From Oegoconia quadripuncta (Eukaryota; Arthropoda; Insecta; Lepidoptera; Autostichidae): a DNA stretch of 64,000 nt. Position numbers and translations under genes: made by a program. Shown here piece by piece: positions 33,708-43,228 of the stretch; positions within the stretch are counted from its first letter, which is position 1; every line of letters starts with the position of its first letter. Where the stretch lies: NCBI GenBank assembly GCA_949316235.1, contig OX438744.1, forward strand, positions 37,382,778 through 37,446,777. The letters run 5' to 3'. Under the pieces are notes generated by a model. It made no database searches. It had not been told where the DNA came from and worked only from the letters and a program-made list of their open reading frames with translations.

Positions 33708-34881
33708 GGGGGCCTACAATCACCTCTTATAGCAATATTACAGTAATATTACTTTGGAAATTCGTACCCCGACCGCCTTAAAACAAGCTTATTATAATAT
33801 TGTTTTGTTAAGCAGTTTTGTGACGTCACCGCTGAATCATTCGCTCAATTCGTACCATCATCGTTGTTTAACGGTCGTTTGACAGCTAGTAATATTGCTC
33901 AAACGTCAAATTTTACAATCTTAAAAAAGTTAGTCTCTTGTGATGGTTTTATTATTGTTTTAGTGGTATAAGGATAATAAACCGTTATTTTCGCTTAAAA
34001 AAGTAAGTGGATGTGTTTTTCACAATAACTCTTTATAAATACATTGTGTTCATTGCGTAAACCGATAAGAAATTCATTAAATGTGATGTGGTTTAAGATG
34101 GCCAATGATTACGAATTATTCGAGTTTCTGGAAGACGATGCCGCAGAGGATTTGTCGGAGAAGATGCAACGTCGAAGGCGATTACGTGAAGAATGTAATC
34201 CCTTCGATATTGACGAAGCTGAATTTGTTCGACGAGTTCTTTGTCTAGGATGCTTGCTTATTCTATAAATGCACAAAAATCACTAAAACATTAGTTTGTA
34301 TTTACTTCTAGTCGCCATAATATAAATTCTTTAAAACCAGTAAAAAAATAATTTCAAACAAATAAAAATTTTATACAAAGATTATGAAATTAAGAAAGCG
34401 CCGCGCTTATTACTTTGACACAATGTTTCATTTTACGGAACGACACCGGCGGCGGGAGCAGCGTTACTTCACATTTAATTTACGCTTTCTTGCATTACTT
34501 CAATGAAAATGTATATTTAAATTTATATATGCATAAATACAAAAAACTTTTATTTCTAATTACGCATTTCAACAATAAAAATATGAACATAAACGACAAA
34601 AATCATGCACAATATTTAAATAATTGCGTATACCGGAACGCTATTATTATTCGAGGTGTGAAAGTGATAACGCTATACAAAGGTATAACGTTGTCTCGTT
34701 CTTCTGACTGCAAGGAATAGACAAATCATTCGTTCTTTCCCGTCTCTAAGCAGGAGTAAAACAATATTGTTTTGTATTATCGCTAGATGATCGCGGTACG
34801 AATTTGAGTAATATTACTTTAACATTGAAACAAAACGTTCCTGAAACATGATGGTTTTTAAAATGATCGTTGTAGGCCCCC
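33708..34881 (+). mobile_element. Internally deleted PIF/Harbinger-like transposon
   Basis: Ends are inverted: GGGGGCCTACAA at 33708-33719 and TTGTAGGCCCCC at 34870-34881. Subterminal blocks are also inverted: GTAATATTACT..AAATTCGTACC on the left (33742-33770) and GGTACGAATTTGAGTAATAT on the right (34796-34815). Inside, a short plus-strand frame resembles the N-terminus of a Harbinger-type transposase (34098-34268). The DDE nuclease is gone. I could not see a matching 3-bp target duplication at the borders, so either the ends are a few bases off or the flanks have mutated. Confidence 0.6.
34098..34268 (+). pseudogene. Harbinger-like transposase N-terminal remnant, 56 residues
   Basis: MANDYELFEFLEDDAAEDLS leads into an arginine-rich RRRRLREECNPFDIDEAEFV RR. 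Harbinger-type nucleases commonly start with an acidic/basic leader and a NPF(D/E)...(E/D)F motif just before the conserved fold, which matches here in order and spacing. After VRR the frame turns hydrophobic and stops, so the catalytic DDE domain is absent. I chose this ATG over the upstream one at 34044 because the added residues are unlike the family. It sits between inverted ends (33708, 34881). Confidence 0.55.
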
Positions 34882-35494
34882 AGGTAGCAAATAAAGGTAC
34901 TTGCGCTTACAATTTCGTGTTTTGTACATGCGGCCGGACGACAGCGAGTGGCAGGTCTCACTTCCTTCATGTTCCCCATATCATCGCGCGGTCACCTTCC
35001 ACTGGAAGTGTTAAGGTCTTCGTGCCATCGACTGTACTCTACATCAAGTAGTCAATTTAATTAACGATGTTAGTTAATGACCTTTCTAATAACCTACAAT
35101 TTCAAGAGGCGATAGCTTTTTTTGTAACTATAAAAGTAAATGCGAAATGTAATATTTCATATTCATACATAATTTATGCATTGAAATTTATAATAAATTG
35201 ATTTTGACTAATGCGGCCGCATTGAAAAAGTTCAATTCAATTTTTCTCGAAACAAAAACGCTTAAAGATACGGAACTTGGTAACTTGGTACGTGCAAGAT
35301 AGATAGGTGATGTCGAAATATGAATTTATATACATCGGTCAAGTCTTTTCTGTTGATCATTATCAAAAGCTGACAGAAGTTCAATGCTGGGCATAAGCCT
35401 CTCCATGGGACTCAAATATCAAGCTGTTTGGATGACAATACTAGCTCGTTCATCTCCCAGGTTATTACACAATAATAAATAAATTGTTTCATTT
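34882..35494. other. Unassigned, one LINE-tail echo
   Basis: TTCAATGCTGGGCATAAGCC (about 35380) recalls the common lepidopteran LINE tail with 'ATGCTGGRCATAGGCCTC'. Otherwise AT-rich. Confidence 0.35.
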
Positions 35495-35580
35495 GTAATT
35501 TAAAAATGTTTCAAAAAGAGTAACCCCTCCCTCTTCTCAAGAGCAAAAGCGATAGATTAAACAACAATATAAGTTTTTAA
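35495..35580 (+). mobile_element. Jockey-like LINE UTR fragment
   Basis: TTCAAAAAGAGTAACCCCTC and CCTCTTCTCAAGAGCAAAAG match the 3' UTR block at 20935-20980 in decayed form. Confidence 0.55.
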
Positions 35581-35923
35581 AATCCAAAAGACCCGACCAT
35601 ATATATTGTGTATTTTACATAATACTTTGATCAGCTCGAATTAACGACACCTTGCAAAACAAAATCGATCAACCCGTTTAGGCTAAAATAAGGTAACTAG
35701 AAATCTACATATACATACGAAGAATATAATCCTCCTTCCTTGAGCAGTCAAGTAAACACTATAACTAGTATTTACATAATTAAAAAAATAATAACATTCA
35801 TTTTGTAACATAAAAAGCTTTTTTTAATAAGAAAAATCCTTCCACTTTGTTCTTCTTAGGCGAACCTGTAACAATTTTTTGATTTTTATTGTATGGCTTA
35901 CAATCTAATTTTTTTTATATATT
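35581..35923. other. Unassigned
   Basis: AT-rich; nothing recognised. Confidence 0.3.
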
Positions 35924-36137
35924 TCGGACACTTACACCAATCATCTAGTCCCAAACTAAGCAAAGCTTGTGCTATGGATACTAGATAACGGATAAACATA
36001 CATAAATATTTATATAAACATCCATGACTCGGGAATAAATGTTCGTATTCATAACACAAACATTTACCCCTCGCGGGATTCGAACCCGCAACCGTTGGTT
36101 TCGCTGACAGGGTCACTATCCACTACACCAACCGGTT
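35924..36137 (-). mobile_element. SINE B, full-length
   Basis: Minus strand with head CGGTTGGTGTAGTGGATAGT, intact B box GGTTCGAATCCC and tail CTAGATGATTGGTGTAAGTG. Compared with the 11482 copy it retains the central GGGAATAAATGTTCGTATTC segment, so it is the best reference copy here. Confidence 0.92.
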
Positions 36138-36842
36138 TTGGGAGGCGACTGACCATCACTGGGACATATACTGTTTTCCTCACGACCTGAACCACCCCTC
36201 CTTCTTCACGCCACCGTATCAGGCCATGTAAACGCACCTAACACCACTTTATTTAAGAGTGACCTACAAAAATCTCATGAAACACCTCAATCAGACCAAT
36301 CAGTCGGATTAATGAGACTATGACAAAAATGGGAAAGAAATCGGACGCCTTGACCTGGTTGACAGCGAGATTGGTGGCCCATAACGCCAGTGACCTCGGA
36401 TGCTGTAAAATTTAACCACGGAGTTAAATCATCCAGATGCGATACTCATAGATAAGTAAACCTCTTATCTCTTCACTGAAAAAAAAATAATATTCCGCCT
36501 TACTAATTCAAGACAGTCTAGCCGGTATGCTTGTAAATATTATATCTGGGGAAAAGTTTCTTCACATGTTATACACAAGTTCAATACTAATATATTTAAA
36601 AAAGAAAATGGCTTATTTTTTTTATGAATAATACAGAATCCACAGCAGCATTATAAAAACTATTATAGAATATCTTTAAGCCAAAGTTATGCCAATCTCT
36701 GATTCTAAATTTTTATTACAATTCTTCTAAAATAATTCGGTGGAAAGTCACTATATAAAAATCAATACGATGAAATAATTTACATAATAAATAATATTAT
36801 ACAATTTATATGGCAGAAATACAGTATAGTTGATAATATGAT
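36138..36842. other. Unassigned
   Basis: Nothing recognised; CTGACCATCACTGGGACATA (36149) and following is GC-balanced without an open frame. Confidence 0.3.
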
Positions 36843-36955
36843 ATGCCGCCCTGTTTGGTCTTTGAAACCTTAAACTAACAGGTCGCGGGTTCGAATCCCG
36901 ATAGCGGCATACGTTTGTGTGATGAATACTGACTGTTTTCATTAAAAAATGTATT
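36843..36955 (+). mobile_element. SINE C head with tRNA-like acceptor stem
   Basis: TGCCGCCCTGTTTGGTCTTT starts a 67-nt tRNA-like unit; its TGCCGC pairs with GCGGCA at the far end, and the T arm CGGGTTCGAATCCCG is perfect. The D and anticodon arms do not fold properly, and the SINE C body (CATACGTTTGTGTGATGAAT) follows at once, so this is a SINE head and not a tRNA gene. The 3' half is truncated. Confidence 0.8.
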
Positions 36956-37069
36956 TGTTTAGTATATCACGATACGACAATTGGAAGTAGGTTAAAATTG
37001 ACTGCCAAGATTTCTTAGTTACAAGTGAAGCTAAGAAAAGTGTGTTAAACGCACATAGGTACATTTTGT

Positions 37070-37170
37070 ATATTTTAATTTTGTATATTTTAATGTTCTC
37101 CTGGTTTTTGTTTTGTTTGACGTGTATGCTTATATACAATAAAGTGTTAAATAAATAAATAAATAAATAC
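37070..37170 (+). mobile_element. LINE 3' tail ending in (AAAT)n
   Basis: GTTTTGTTTGACGTGTATGC, TTATATACAATAAAGTGTTA then AAATAAATAAATAAATAAAT. A polyadenylation-like tail of a plus-strand retroelement, immediately next to the minus-strand open frame 37439-37171. Confidence 0.6.
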
Positions 37171-37439
37171 ATCCGGGCAAAGACTGGACACACACAACGC
37201 CGTGAAACACATAACACCCGTTGTAAATCGTCGGGGGTTAAGTAGTTTAAGAACAGGTCAAAAAACTTATTAGATAGAGCATTCGCTTTTATACAATCTA
37301 TCAAAAAATCTTTTAAGCTTTCAAAAATCTTCCCATCGATCCTCAAAAGCGTATCGCCGTCCCTTGATTTAAAAAAAAAAACACATTTGAACGCAACACC
37401 TGTTGCGCCCACGCTTCCGTTGCTAGGCAACCGCGCCAT
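37171..37439 (-). CDS. Possible 5' exon with TATA box, about 90 codons
   Basis: From the ATG at 37439 (AAGATGGCGC context) the frame reads MARLPSNGSVGATGVAFKCV, then FESLKDFLIDCIKANALSNK and FFDLFLNYLTPDDLQRVL, until it runs into a retroelement tail at about 37170; the nominal frame of 165 codons includes that tail. A good TATA box (TATATAAG, 37542-37535) lies about 95 bp before the ATG and leaves room for a 5' UTR. An in-frame A run makes the first third suspicious. No family is recognised. A first exon whose donor (for example GG/GTGTTA near 37222) lies before the tail is the favoured reading, but an old element ORF is possible. Confidence 0.3.
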
Positions 37440-37534
37440 CTTGCGTGCGTACGGCCATCTGTCAAAATTTACATTTCGGCTTTAATTAACACGATTCCTG
37501 AATATTCTTGTCGATTCCAAAGTTTTAATTATTA

Positions 37535-37542
37535 CTTATATA
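37535..37542 (-). promoter_or_regulatory. TATA box candidate
   Basis: TATATAAG on the minus strand, upstream of the ATG at 37439. A start of transcription near 37508 would give a UTR of about 70 nt. Confidence 0.3.
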
Positions 37543-37599
37543 AAAAGCGTTCTGACAGTCCAACATATATATAATTGGACTTGTTTAGAGATCTTTTGT

Positions 37600-37665
37600 A
37601 TAGATGTGAGGTGAGATTGTGGCCAAACGCGAATCCAGTTTTTAATAAAAAAAAAAAAAAAAAAA
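37600..37665 (+). mobile_element. LINE 3' tail with A19
   Basis: GAGGTGAGATTGTGGCCAAA, CGCGAATCCAGTTTTTAAT then 19 A (37647-37665). A second copy of this tail is at 42896-42946. The uninterrupted A run suggests a younger insertion than most here. Confidence 0.7.
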
Positions 37666-38089
37666 GATGCTCGCGACCATATCCATGGAGTATTCCAAAA
37701 AACCTAGGAGGAGCAGGACCGCACCATAACACCATTAAAATCTCGATTACAAAGCTTATGTCCAATATTGGACCTCTACATTTATGTAAATAAAAAAAAT
37801 CTCTCCAGTTTGTTTTTCTATAGTACAAAAATACATACTAAACGTAGTAGGTATACCACGGACTGGGGGAAATTCTAAATGTCAGTATTATAGATAAGAT
37901 AGATGCCATGTGTGAAATAGTGGAGGAATATCGATATTGTCTTTGGTTACAATCAATCAATCATTAAAAAAAAAACAATGGGCGCGGGCGTATCTCTTTA
38001 CACCCCTCTCGATCAGCCGAAAAACTAGCTTGAAATTTTTATACCCTTAAATGTATCGGCTGCAAAAGCGGCTGAGTTTGAAATTGCGC
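37666..38089. other. Unassigned
   Basis: A small palindrome ATGTCCAATATTGGACCT is visible near 37751. No coding signal. Confidence 0.3.
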
Positions 38090-38750
38090 TTATTGTCCGC
38101 GATATTGCTTAGCACTTCTTCTGGACGAGAATGTAGCGACGAGGTCAACATTATCTGTGGTATCGTAGAGGTCTTGTTGTGTACAAGTGTCGGGACACGC
38201 AGAGCAGTATAGAAAATGCCCCATAGTTATTTTTTTATCCACAACGAGTTAGCACTTCACCTCAATCACACCTGATGTTAAGTGAAGCTGAGGCCGAAGG
38301 TGGTAACGTACTGACCCGGAAACCCCATCTTATTAGGGGGACTATCTTATTTCTGACAATCGGAATACAACAATGCTATTAACATTGCTGCTTGACGGCA
38401 GATTTAGATAAGATAGTGGTAGCTAGCCAGGCGGACATTTAATATGACCTACCACCAACCAAACCGAGTATTAAAATATGTACCCCGCTGGTGATCGAAC
38501 CCGCGACCTCCGAAACGTAAACCTAATGTTGTTTACATTGAGCCACGGAGGCTGTTAAAAATGGTTTATGGTGTATCACCGCACAAGCACTGGTTGTCGT
38601 CCGTGTAGCCCCACTTGGACATGTTCTCTTGGCATCTCGACTCCGGTACGCAGTCTATTGAGTGACTTCCATACGGGCCACTCCAGATCGTGACCCGATG
38701 GTAACTTCTCTGCAGGTGTTATGCAGGTCGGTAGTGGGAGCTTCTCCTAC
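38090..38750 (-). mobile_element. LINE ORF C-terminus, split by a SINE A
   Basis: Minus strand, first part (38750-38557): LEWPVWKSLNRLRTGVEMPR, then KWGYTDDNQCLCGDTP, the LNRLRTGVGR..KWG..CxCG region near the end of Jockey-like ORFs. The second part (38231-38090): MGHFLYCSACPDTCTQQDLY, TTDNVDLVATFSSRRSAK and a TAA stop, the C-terminal HxxxxCPxCPxxCTxxDL block. Between them sits a SINE A (38232-38556). Similar short sequences ATAAACCAT and ATAACTAT at the two joints look like a decayed target duplication. Confidence 0.82.
38232..38556 (-). mobile_element. SINE A inserted in a LINE
   Basis: Complete minus-strand copy from TTATCCACAACGAGTTAGCA to GCCACGGAGGCTGTTA, B box slightly altered (GGTTCGATCACC). 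Its insertion divides the LINE C-terminal frame and therefore postdates it. Confidence 0.88.
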
Positions 38751-38801
38751 AATTGGACGCGAGACTATGAAATGAACTATTGCTGCTTTATAAGCAAGCC
38801 G

Positions 38802-38860
38802 GTCGAACCCGCTACCTCCGATTTATAAACCCTATATTGTTTACATTGAGCCACGGAACC
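38802..38860 (-). mobile_element. SINE A head fragment
   Basis: GTCGAACCCGCTACCTCCGA, TTTATAAACCCTATATTGTT and TACATTGAGCCACGGAAC: the tRNA-like head only, cut at the B box. Confidence 0.7.
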
Positions 38861-38901
38861 TTATAAATCTCGATTGCCAATTTTATTTACCTACTATTTT
38901 G

Positions 38902-39226
38902 TTCAAGATTGAGAACAGTCTTGTGACTGGTCTCCAGTAAACGTGTTAATTAATAAACCTAACTTGAAACATGACAAGCACGTGCACACTCAAGCAGTAC
39001 TCACTTGAGAGGTGCGCGTATTAATAAACGAAACTCAAGAGAGTCTTGAGTTCTTCTTGATTCATTCGCCGCTAAGGCGTATACTTCAGAAGTGATCTCA
39101 ACTGAGTAAACCTCAAGATTGGTTTATAAATTAGCACGGAGCTTGAGATAGCGTCAACTGCTTAAGACGCATCTCTGTTAATACAGCCTCAAGACTTGTA
39201 TTGAGATTGGTTTATTAATACGGACC
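38902..39226. mobile_element. MITE family G, copy 3, longest
   Basis: 325 bp. The left terminal GGNCCGTATTAATAAACC is missing, replaced by unrelated sequence before CAAGATTGAGAACAGTCTTG. The right end GGTTTATTAATACGGACC is intact and followed by TTA (39227-39229). Contains an internal ATTAATAAAC echo of the terminal repeat at 38949 and 39022, and a CTCAAGAGAGTCTTGAG palindrome. Confidence 0.75.
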
Positions 39227-39512
39227 TTAAAGTACATGGAAGACATTTACATTTTGGAACAAAATATATACATTTCACGAAAATATTTCAATAATAATAA
39301 TCAGCTATGTAGTTGCGTAGCTAATAATATCAAGTAACATAATCTCTAACCCTACAACTTGAACAAACAAAAAACTTATTACATATTCATAAAAAAAAAT
39401 TAATTACGTATACACACTGTGTAATTAACACAATTTATTCGCAACATATCATACTTAAAATAAATGTACCTGTGCTTATATTTATCATAGACTTTAAATG
39501 GGTAGATATACC

Positions 39513-39836
39513 TTTTATGCATAACGGGTTGGTACTTGACCTCAATCACACCTGATGTTAAGTGAAGATGAGGTCGAAGGTGGAAGCGTACTGACCCGGA
39601 AACCCCAAAACATTTGGGGGACTGGCTATCTTATCTCTGATAACCGGAACACAACAATGCTTAACATTGCTGCTTGGCGGCAGATTTAGATGATGGTGGT
39701 AGCTAGCCAGGCGGACATTTAAAATGCCCTTCCACCAACCAAACCGAGTACTTAAACATGCACCCCGCTGGGGATCGAACCCGCGACCTCCGAATCGTAA
39801 ACCCAATGTTGTTTACATTGAGCCACGGAGGCGGTC
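39513..39836 (-). mobile_element. SINE A, full-length
   Basis: Complete minus-strand copy (TTTTATGCATAACGGGTTGG to GCCACGGAGGCGGTCA) with an intact B box complement GGGATCGAACC. Very close to the copy at 42555, which suggests both are young. Confidence 0.92.
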
Positions 39837-39893
39837 AAAAATACGTATATAATATCTAACGCAATTAAAATCAAACATCAAATTTTTGAGGAC

Positions 39894-40361
39894 CTGAAGG
39901 GCAATTCTCGTAATATCTATTATTACAATTACAGTCAAAATTCAGTTCGGATCTAGTCTCGGTCTCCAAATGTCAAATACGTCATTCTCGTACTACAATA
40001 TAAAGGTTTGTAATGTGATTATATCGAAATGTGATCGAAAGTTGAACAAAGCTTTTAACATCAAGTTCGAGATTAAAAAAATTTACAGTTCGTCAAATAT
40101 GCGCTTGGTTCCTTCTATTTATTCTCTTTCACATTTGTCAAAAAATTACTTATATCACTTCAGCGGGGCAATACTGAACAATTAATAGTGAGAGCTTGTT
40201 CATTTTTAAACGACTTCAAAAAAGGAGGAGGTTCTGTATTCGGGGCGTATTTTTTATTTTTTTTTTGAATGTCGCATTTGACATTTAGGAGATCGAGACT
40301 GGATCCGAACTGAATTTTGACTGTAATTGTAATACGAGATATTACGAGAATTGCCCTTCAG
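39894..40361. mobile_element. MITE with terminal inverted repeats of about 95 bp
   Basis: Left end CTGAAGGGCAATTCTCGTAA through AAATGTCAAATACG (to about 39980) pairs with the right end (about 40270-40361) TTACGAGAATTGCCCTTCAG with few mismatches. 468 bp, no transposase. Inside is a GACTTCAAAAAAGGAGGAGG string common in lepidopteran repeats. It interrupts the LINE fragment that continues at 40362. Target duplication not visible, so superfamily is open. Confidence 0.88.
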
Positions 40362-40493
40362 AATGCGGCCACGCGTACAGCATTGTTTGTAAAGGTCCTG
40401 TAGCGTACAACTATCGGGACATGCAGGGCAGCATAGAAGTTGCCCCATAGCTTGTAGTGTGTCATCGTACAAGCACCGGTTGTCCTTCGTGTA
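40362..40493 (-). mobile_element. LINE ORF C-terminus, second copy, cut by MITE
   Basis: Minus strand: NRCLYDDTLQAMGQLLCCPA then CPDSCTLQDLY, and after a small deletion that shifts frame, TNNAVRVAAF (compare TDNVDLVATF in the copy at 38090). The rest is beyond the MITE at 39894-40361 and was not found. Same family as 38090-38750. Confidence 0.78.
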
Positions 40494-40905
40494 ACGGAAT
40501 ATAATAACATTTATCCAATCTACAGGGTGTAATCGTCAAGGAAAACGTATATTTTATAATAAGGTTCCAGTGGACATTCAAAATTTACCTTTAAATAAAT
40601 TCAAAACCATCATAAAACAGACATTATTTACCAAAGGCTATTATAAAATTCCTGACTATCTGGATGAACATAGGCCGCTCGGCGATATTCAATCTAATTA
40701 TACAATATAATATAATTGTAACCCAAACTTAATTTAAAAGAGCAACCCTTGAGTTTCTTGCTTTCTTCTCTGGGGAATCAGCTTTGTGAATGAGCAATAA
40801 TGTCAAAAACTTTAATAATAAGATAAAAAATGTGACGTTTTCAAGTGATAATTTTTATCCTACGTAATAAATATTTTTTTGATTTTGATTTTTGATTTTA
40901 GTGTG
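40494..40905 (+). mobile_element. Jockey-like LINE 3' end
   Basis: The frame YNKVPVDIQNLPLNKFKTII and YYKIPDYLDEHRPLGD lies at about 40555-40685, followed by a UTR with AGAGCAACCCTTGAGTTTCT and CTCTGGGGAATCAGC and a (TTTTGAT)n tail at 40878-40900. Head to head with the LINE remnant at 40362-40493. Confidence 0.82.
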
Positions 40906-42554
40906 CACAGGCGATTATTCCGGAACCATTAGAGATATCAAAAAACTTAAAACTGATATCGAAAGTACGTTACCTAATGAGTAAAAAGACATCAATAACT
41001 TTTTTTAAATAAAACGAGAAATATCCAAAATGTAGACATTATACTCTCCCATACATTTAATATGACATTAGTAGAAAATTCTTTATTTTAAAAGGTTATT
41101 TTATAAGCTTATTGATATTTACAGAAACTGTTATTAACCTAACAAAGTAATAAAAGTATATTATAATTCAATAAAATTAAAATAATTTTTTTAATTACTT
41201 CGCCCTAAACTTTTACTAGCTTTGTGAAGTCAGCTAACACAATACACAGATAACGGGCTTCTTGTATTAATATTGTGCCTATCACTATTGTAAACCCCAT
41301 AAATATAGTGAGATATCATTGTTAAAATATTAATTAACTTATACTTATCTCTAAGAGGTACACACTACACTACTCAACACAATAGAGGTATAGAAATTTT
41401 TACTGCTATTTAAGATTATTGTTAAGTTTATTCATCGATATGTGACACTGAATATATATACTTTTTCTTTCTTCCAAAAAGCATATAAAGTAGATGTCTA
41501 TAAATAAACAAGATAAAAAAAATAGAAGCTTAAACGAAGATTCTGGCTTGCAAAAGAATAATTACGGTAGATACACAATGAAATATTTTTTTAAGCATTT
41601 TTTAAATCCACATACAACCTTAGGGCTCACCTCATTAGTCGTTTAAAATTATCATAGTCAGATATGAATAAATTCAAATAATATGACGTGCATTTGAAGT
41701 TTTATTGATTCCAAATTCAAAATCACTCTATTTTCTGAAGACAAATAGCTCTCCAGCTCCTGTGCTGTAAATGGTTCAATCTAATATAACGTAATCTCTT
41801 TGCTGCATCATAATTACCTATTTGAATTTGGAACTATCCATGTGACAATTATTCACGACTAAAGAGGTAAGGTTGTATACGAATTTAACAAGTAAACGCT
41901 TTAAAGAAGCGCGAGTCTTTGGTTGATTAATTCTTTAATTTATTTTATTGGTGTTCTTATTCGTTGCTTAAATTTCTGCATTCTTGACTTGCAGATGTAT
42001 TAATAATATTTCACAGCATTAACCAAAATCAAATAACACAACCTCAACACAATAGCTACATAATGTTCACAGTACATTTATTAATCATTTTGATGAAGCC
42101 CTTGAGATTTTATGAGCATCTTTTGTCATAATACGTCTTGCTTTGTTGGACAGTTAAATTTGAGAAATCTCCAAACCATTAGGTAGTTAACCTTGATCAC
42201 GTAAGCAAACCCTACAAGTTAGAACAGGTACTTAAGTAATTTTGGATGTTACTTAACCTCCTCACCTAGCTTACTATTAGTTGAAAATGTTGATATCAAA
42301 TTTGAAGCTAAATTATTCTAAACAGGAAAAACCAAAGTCTAAACACTGCAGTACATAAGTCCCTCTATTTGGGATTTCTTATCCAAGCGGTCCATCTGAC
42401 CATCCATCTATGACAATCATCTACATCATCAGCTACAATGGGCAACGTGTTGAACTTTTCATAGGAAACTGTCAAGAATTGGAAATAGTTTAGCGTTTAA
42501 GACGTTTTTAATTCTGATATTTTATAATATGCTTAATTTCTGTTTTATATTTTT
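40906..42554. other. Unassigned, about 1.6 kb
   Basis: Low-GC sequence without a frame above chance or a recognised repeat. Confidence 0.35.
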
Positions 42555-42877
42555 TTTATGCACAACGGGTTGGTACTTGTCCTTAATCACACCTGATGTT
42601 AAGTGAAGATGAGGTCGATGGTGGAAGCGTACTGACCCGGAAACCTCAACACATTTGGGGGACGGGCTATCTTATCTCTGACAACCCGAACACAACAATG
42701 CTATTGCTGCTTGGCGGCAGATTTAGATAAGATGGTGGTAGCTAGCCAGGCGGACATTTAAAATGCCCTACCACCAACCAAACCGAGTACTTAAACATGT
42801 ACCCCGCTGGGGATCGCACCCGCGACCTCCGAATCGTAAACCCAATGTTGTTTACATTGAGCCACGGAGGCGGTTAA
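42555..42877 (-). mobile_element. SINE A, full-length
   Basis: Minus-strand copy from TTATGCACAACGGGTTGGTA to GCCACGGAGGCGGTTA. B box has one change (GGTGCGATCCC). Its right edge nearly touches a LINE tail (42896). Confidence 0.92.
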
Positions 42878-42895
42878 ATTCTCTTTATTTAAAGT

Positions 42896-42946
42896 TTGTG
42901 TAAAGGTGAGATTGTAGCCAAACGCGAAACCAGTTTTTAATAAAAA
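42896..42946 (+). mobile_element. LINE 3' tail, second copy
   Basis: AAAGGTGAGATTGTAGCCAA, ACGCGAAACCAGTTTTTAAT, A7. Matches 37600-37665 with three substitutions. Confidence 0.7.
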
Positions 42947-42973
42947 AACTTTAAGTTGTCAAAGCTATTTTAA

Positions 42974-43228
42974 AATGCATTCCATGCATACATAGGTCCC
43001 ATAAACTGCATCCATCCACGTGCCACACACTCTGGTAAAAAGAGAAAAATTCACCCAGGAGAATCTACAGTTCAAGAAACTGTAAAAAAGCATTCAAATG
43101 ATCCGGAAGTGAAGATATGTGGACTCCAAAAAACTGACCTAAACCAGACCCAAACTTATGCAACTGAGAGCAAAAATAAACTAAAAAAACCTCCTTCACA
43201 GTCCCGTGAGAAGGGCAAAAAGTGCTAA
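42974..43228 (+). CDS. Exon-like open frame without ATG, lysine-rich C-terminus
   Basis: 84 codons are open from just after a TAA (42971) to a TAA (43226-43228), with no methionine start in a useful place. The text reads INCIHPRATHSGKKRKIHPG, ESTVQETVKKHSNDPEVKIC, then SKNKLKKPPSQSREKGKKC at the end: polar, basic and well mixed, unlike chance frames in this AT-rich DNA; the other two frames are broken. A possible acceptor is ACATAG/GTCCC at about 42994, with a poor pyrimidine tract. Best read as a terminal exon or a fragment of a retrocopied host gene. Family not recognised. The sequence upstream is repeat-derived. Confidence 0.35.
   Translation, partial: NAFHAYIGPINCIHPRATHSGKKRKIHPGESTVQETVKKHSNDPEVKICGLQKTDLNQTQTYATESKNKLKKPPSQSREKGKKC

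Noticed and set aside
36942..37170. C-terminal half of the 165-codon minus frame
   Set aside because: Past about 37170 it is the complement of an (AAAT)n retroelement tail; only the first 90 codons were kept as a weak candidate.
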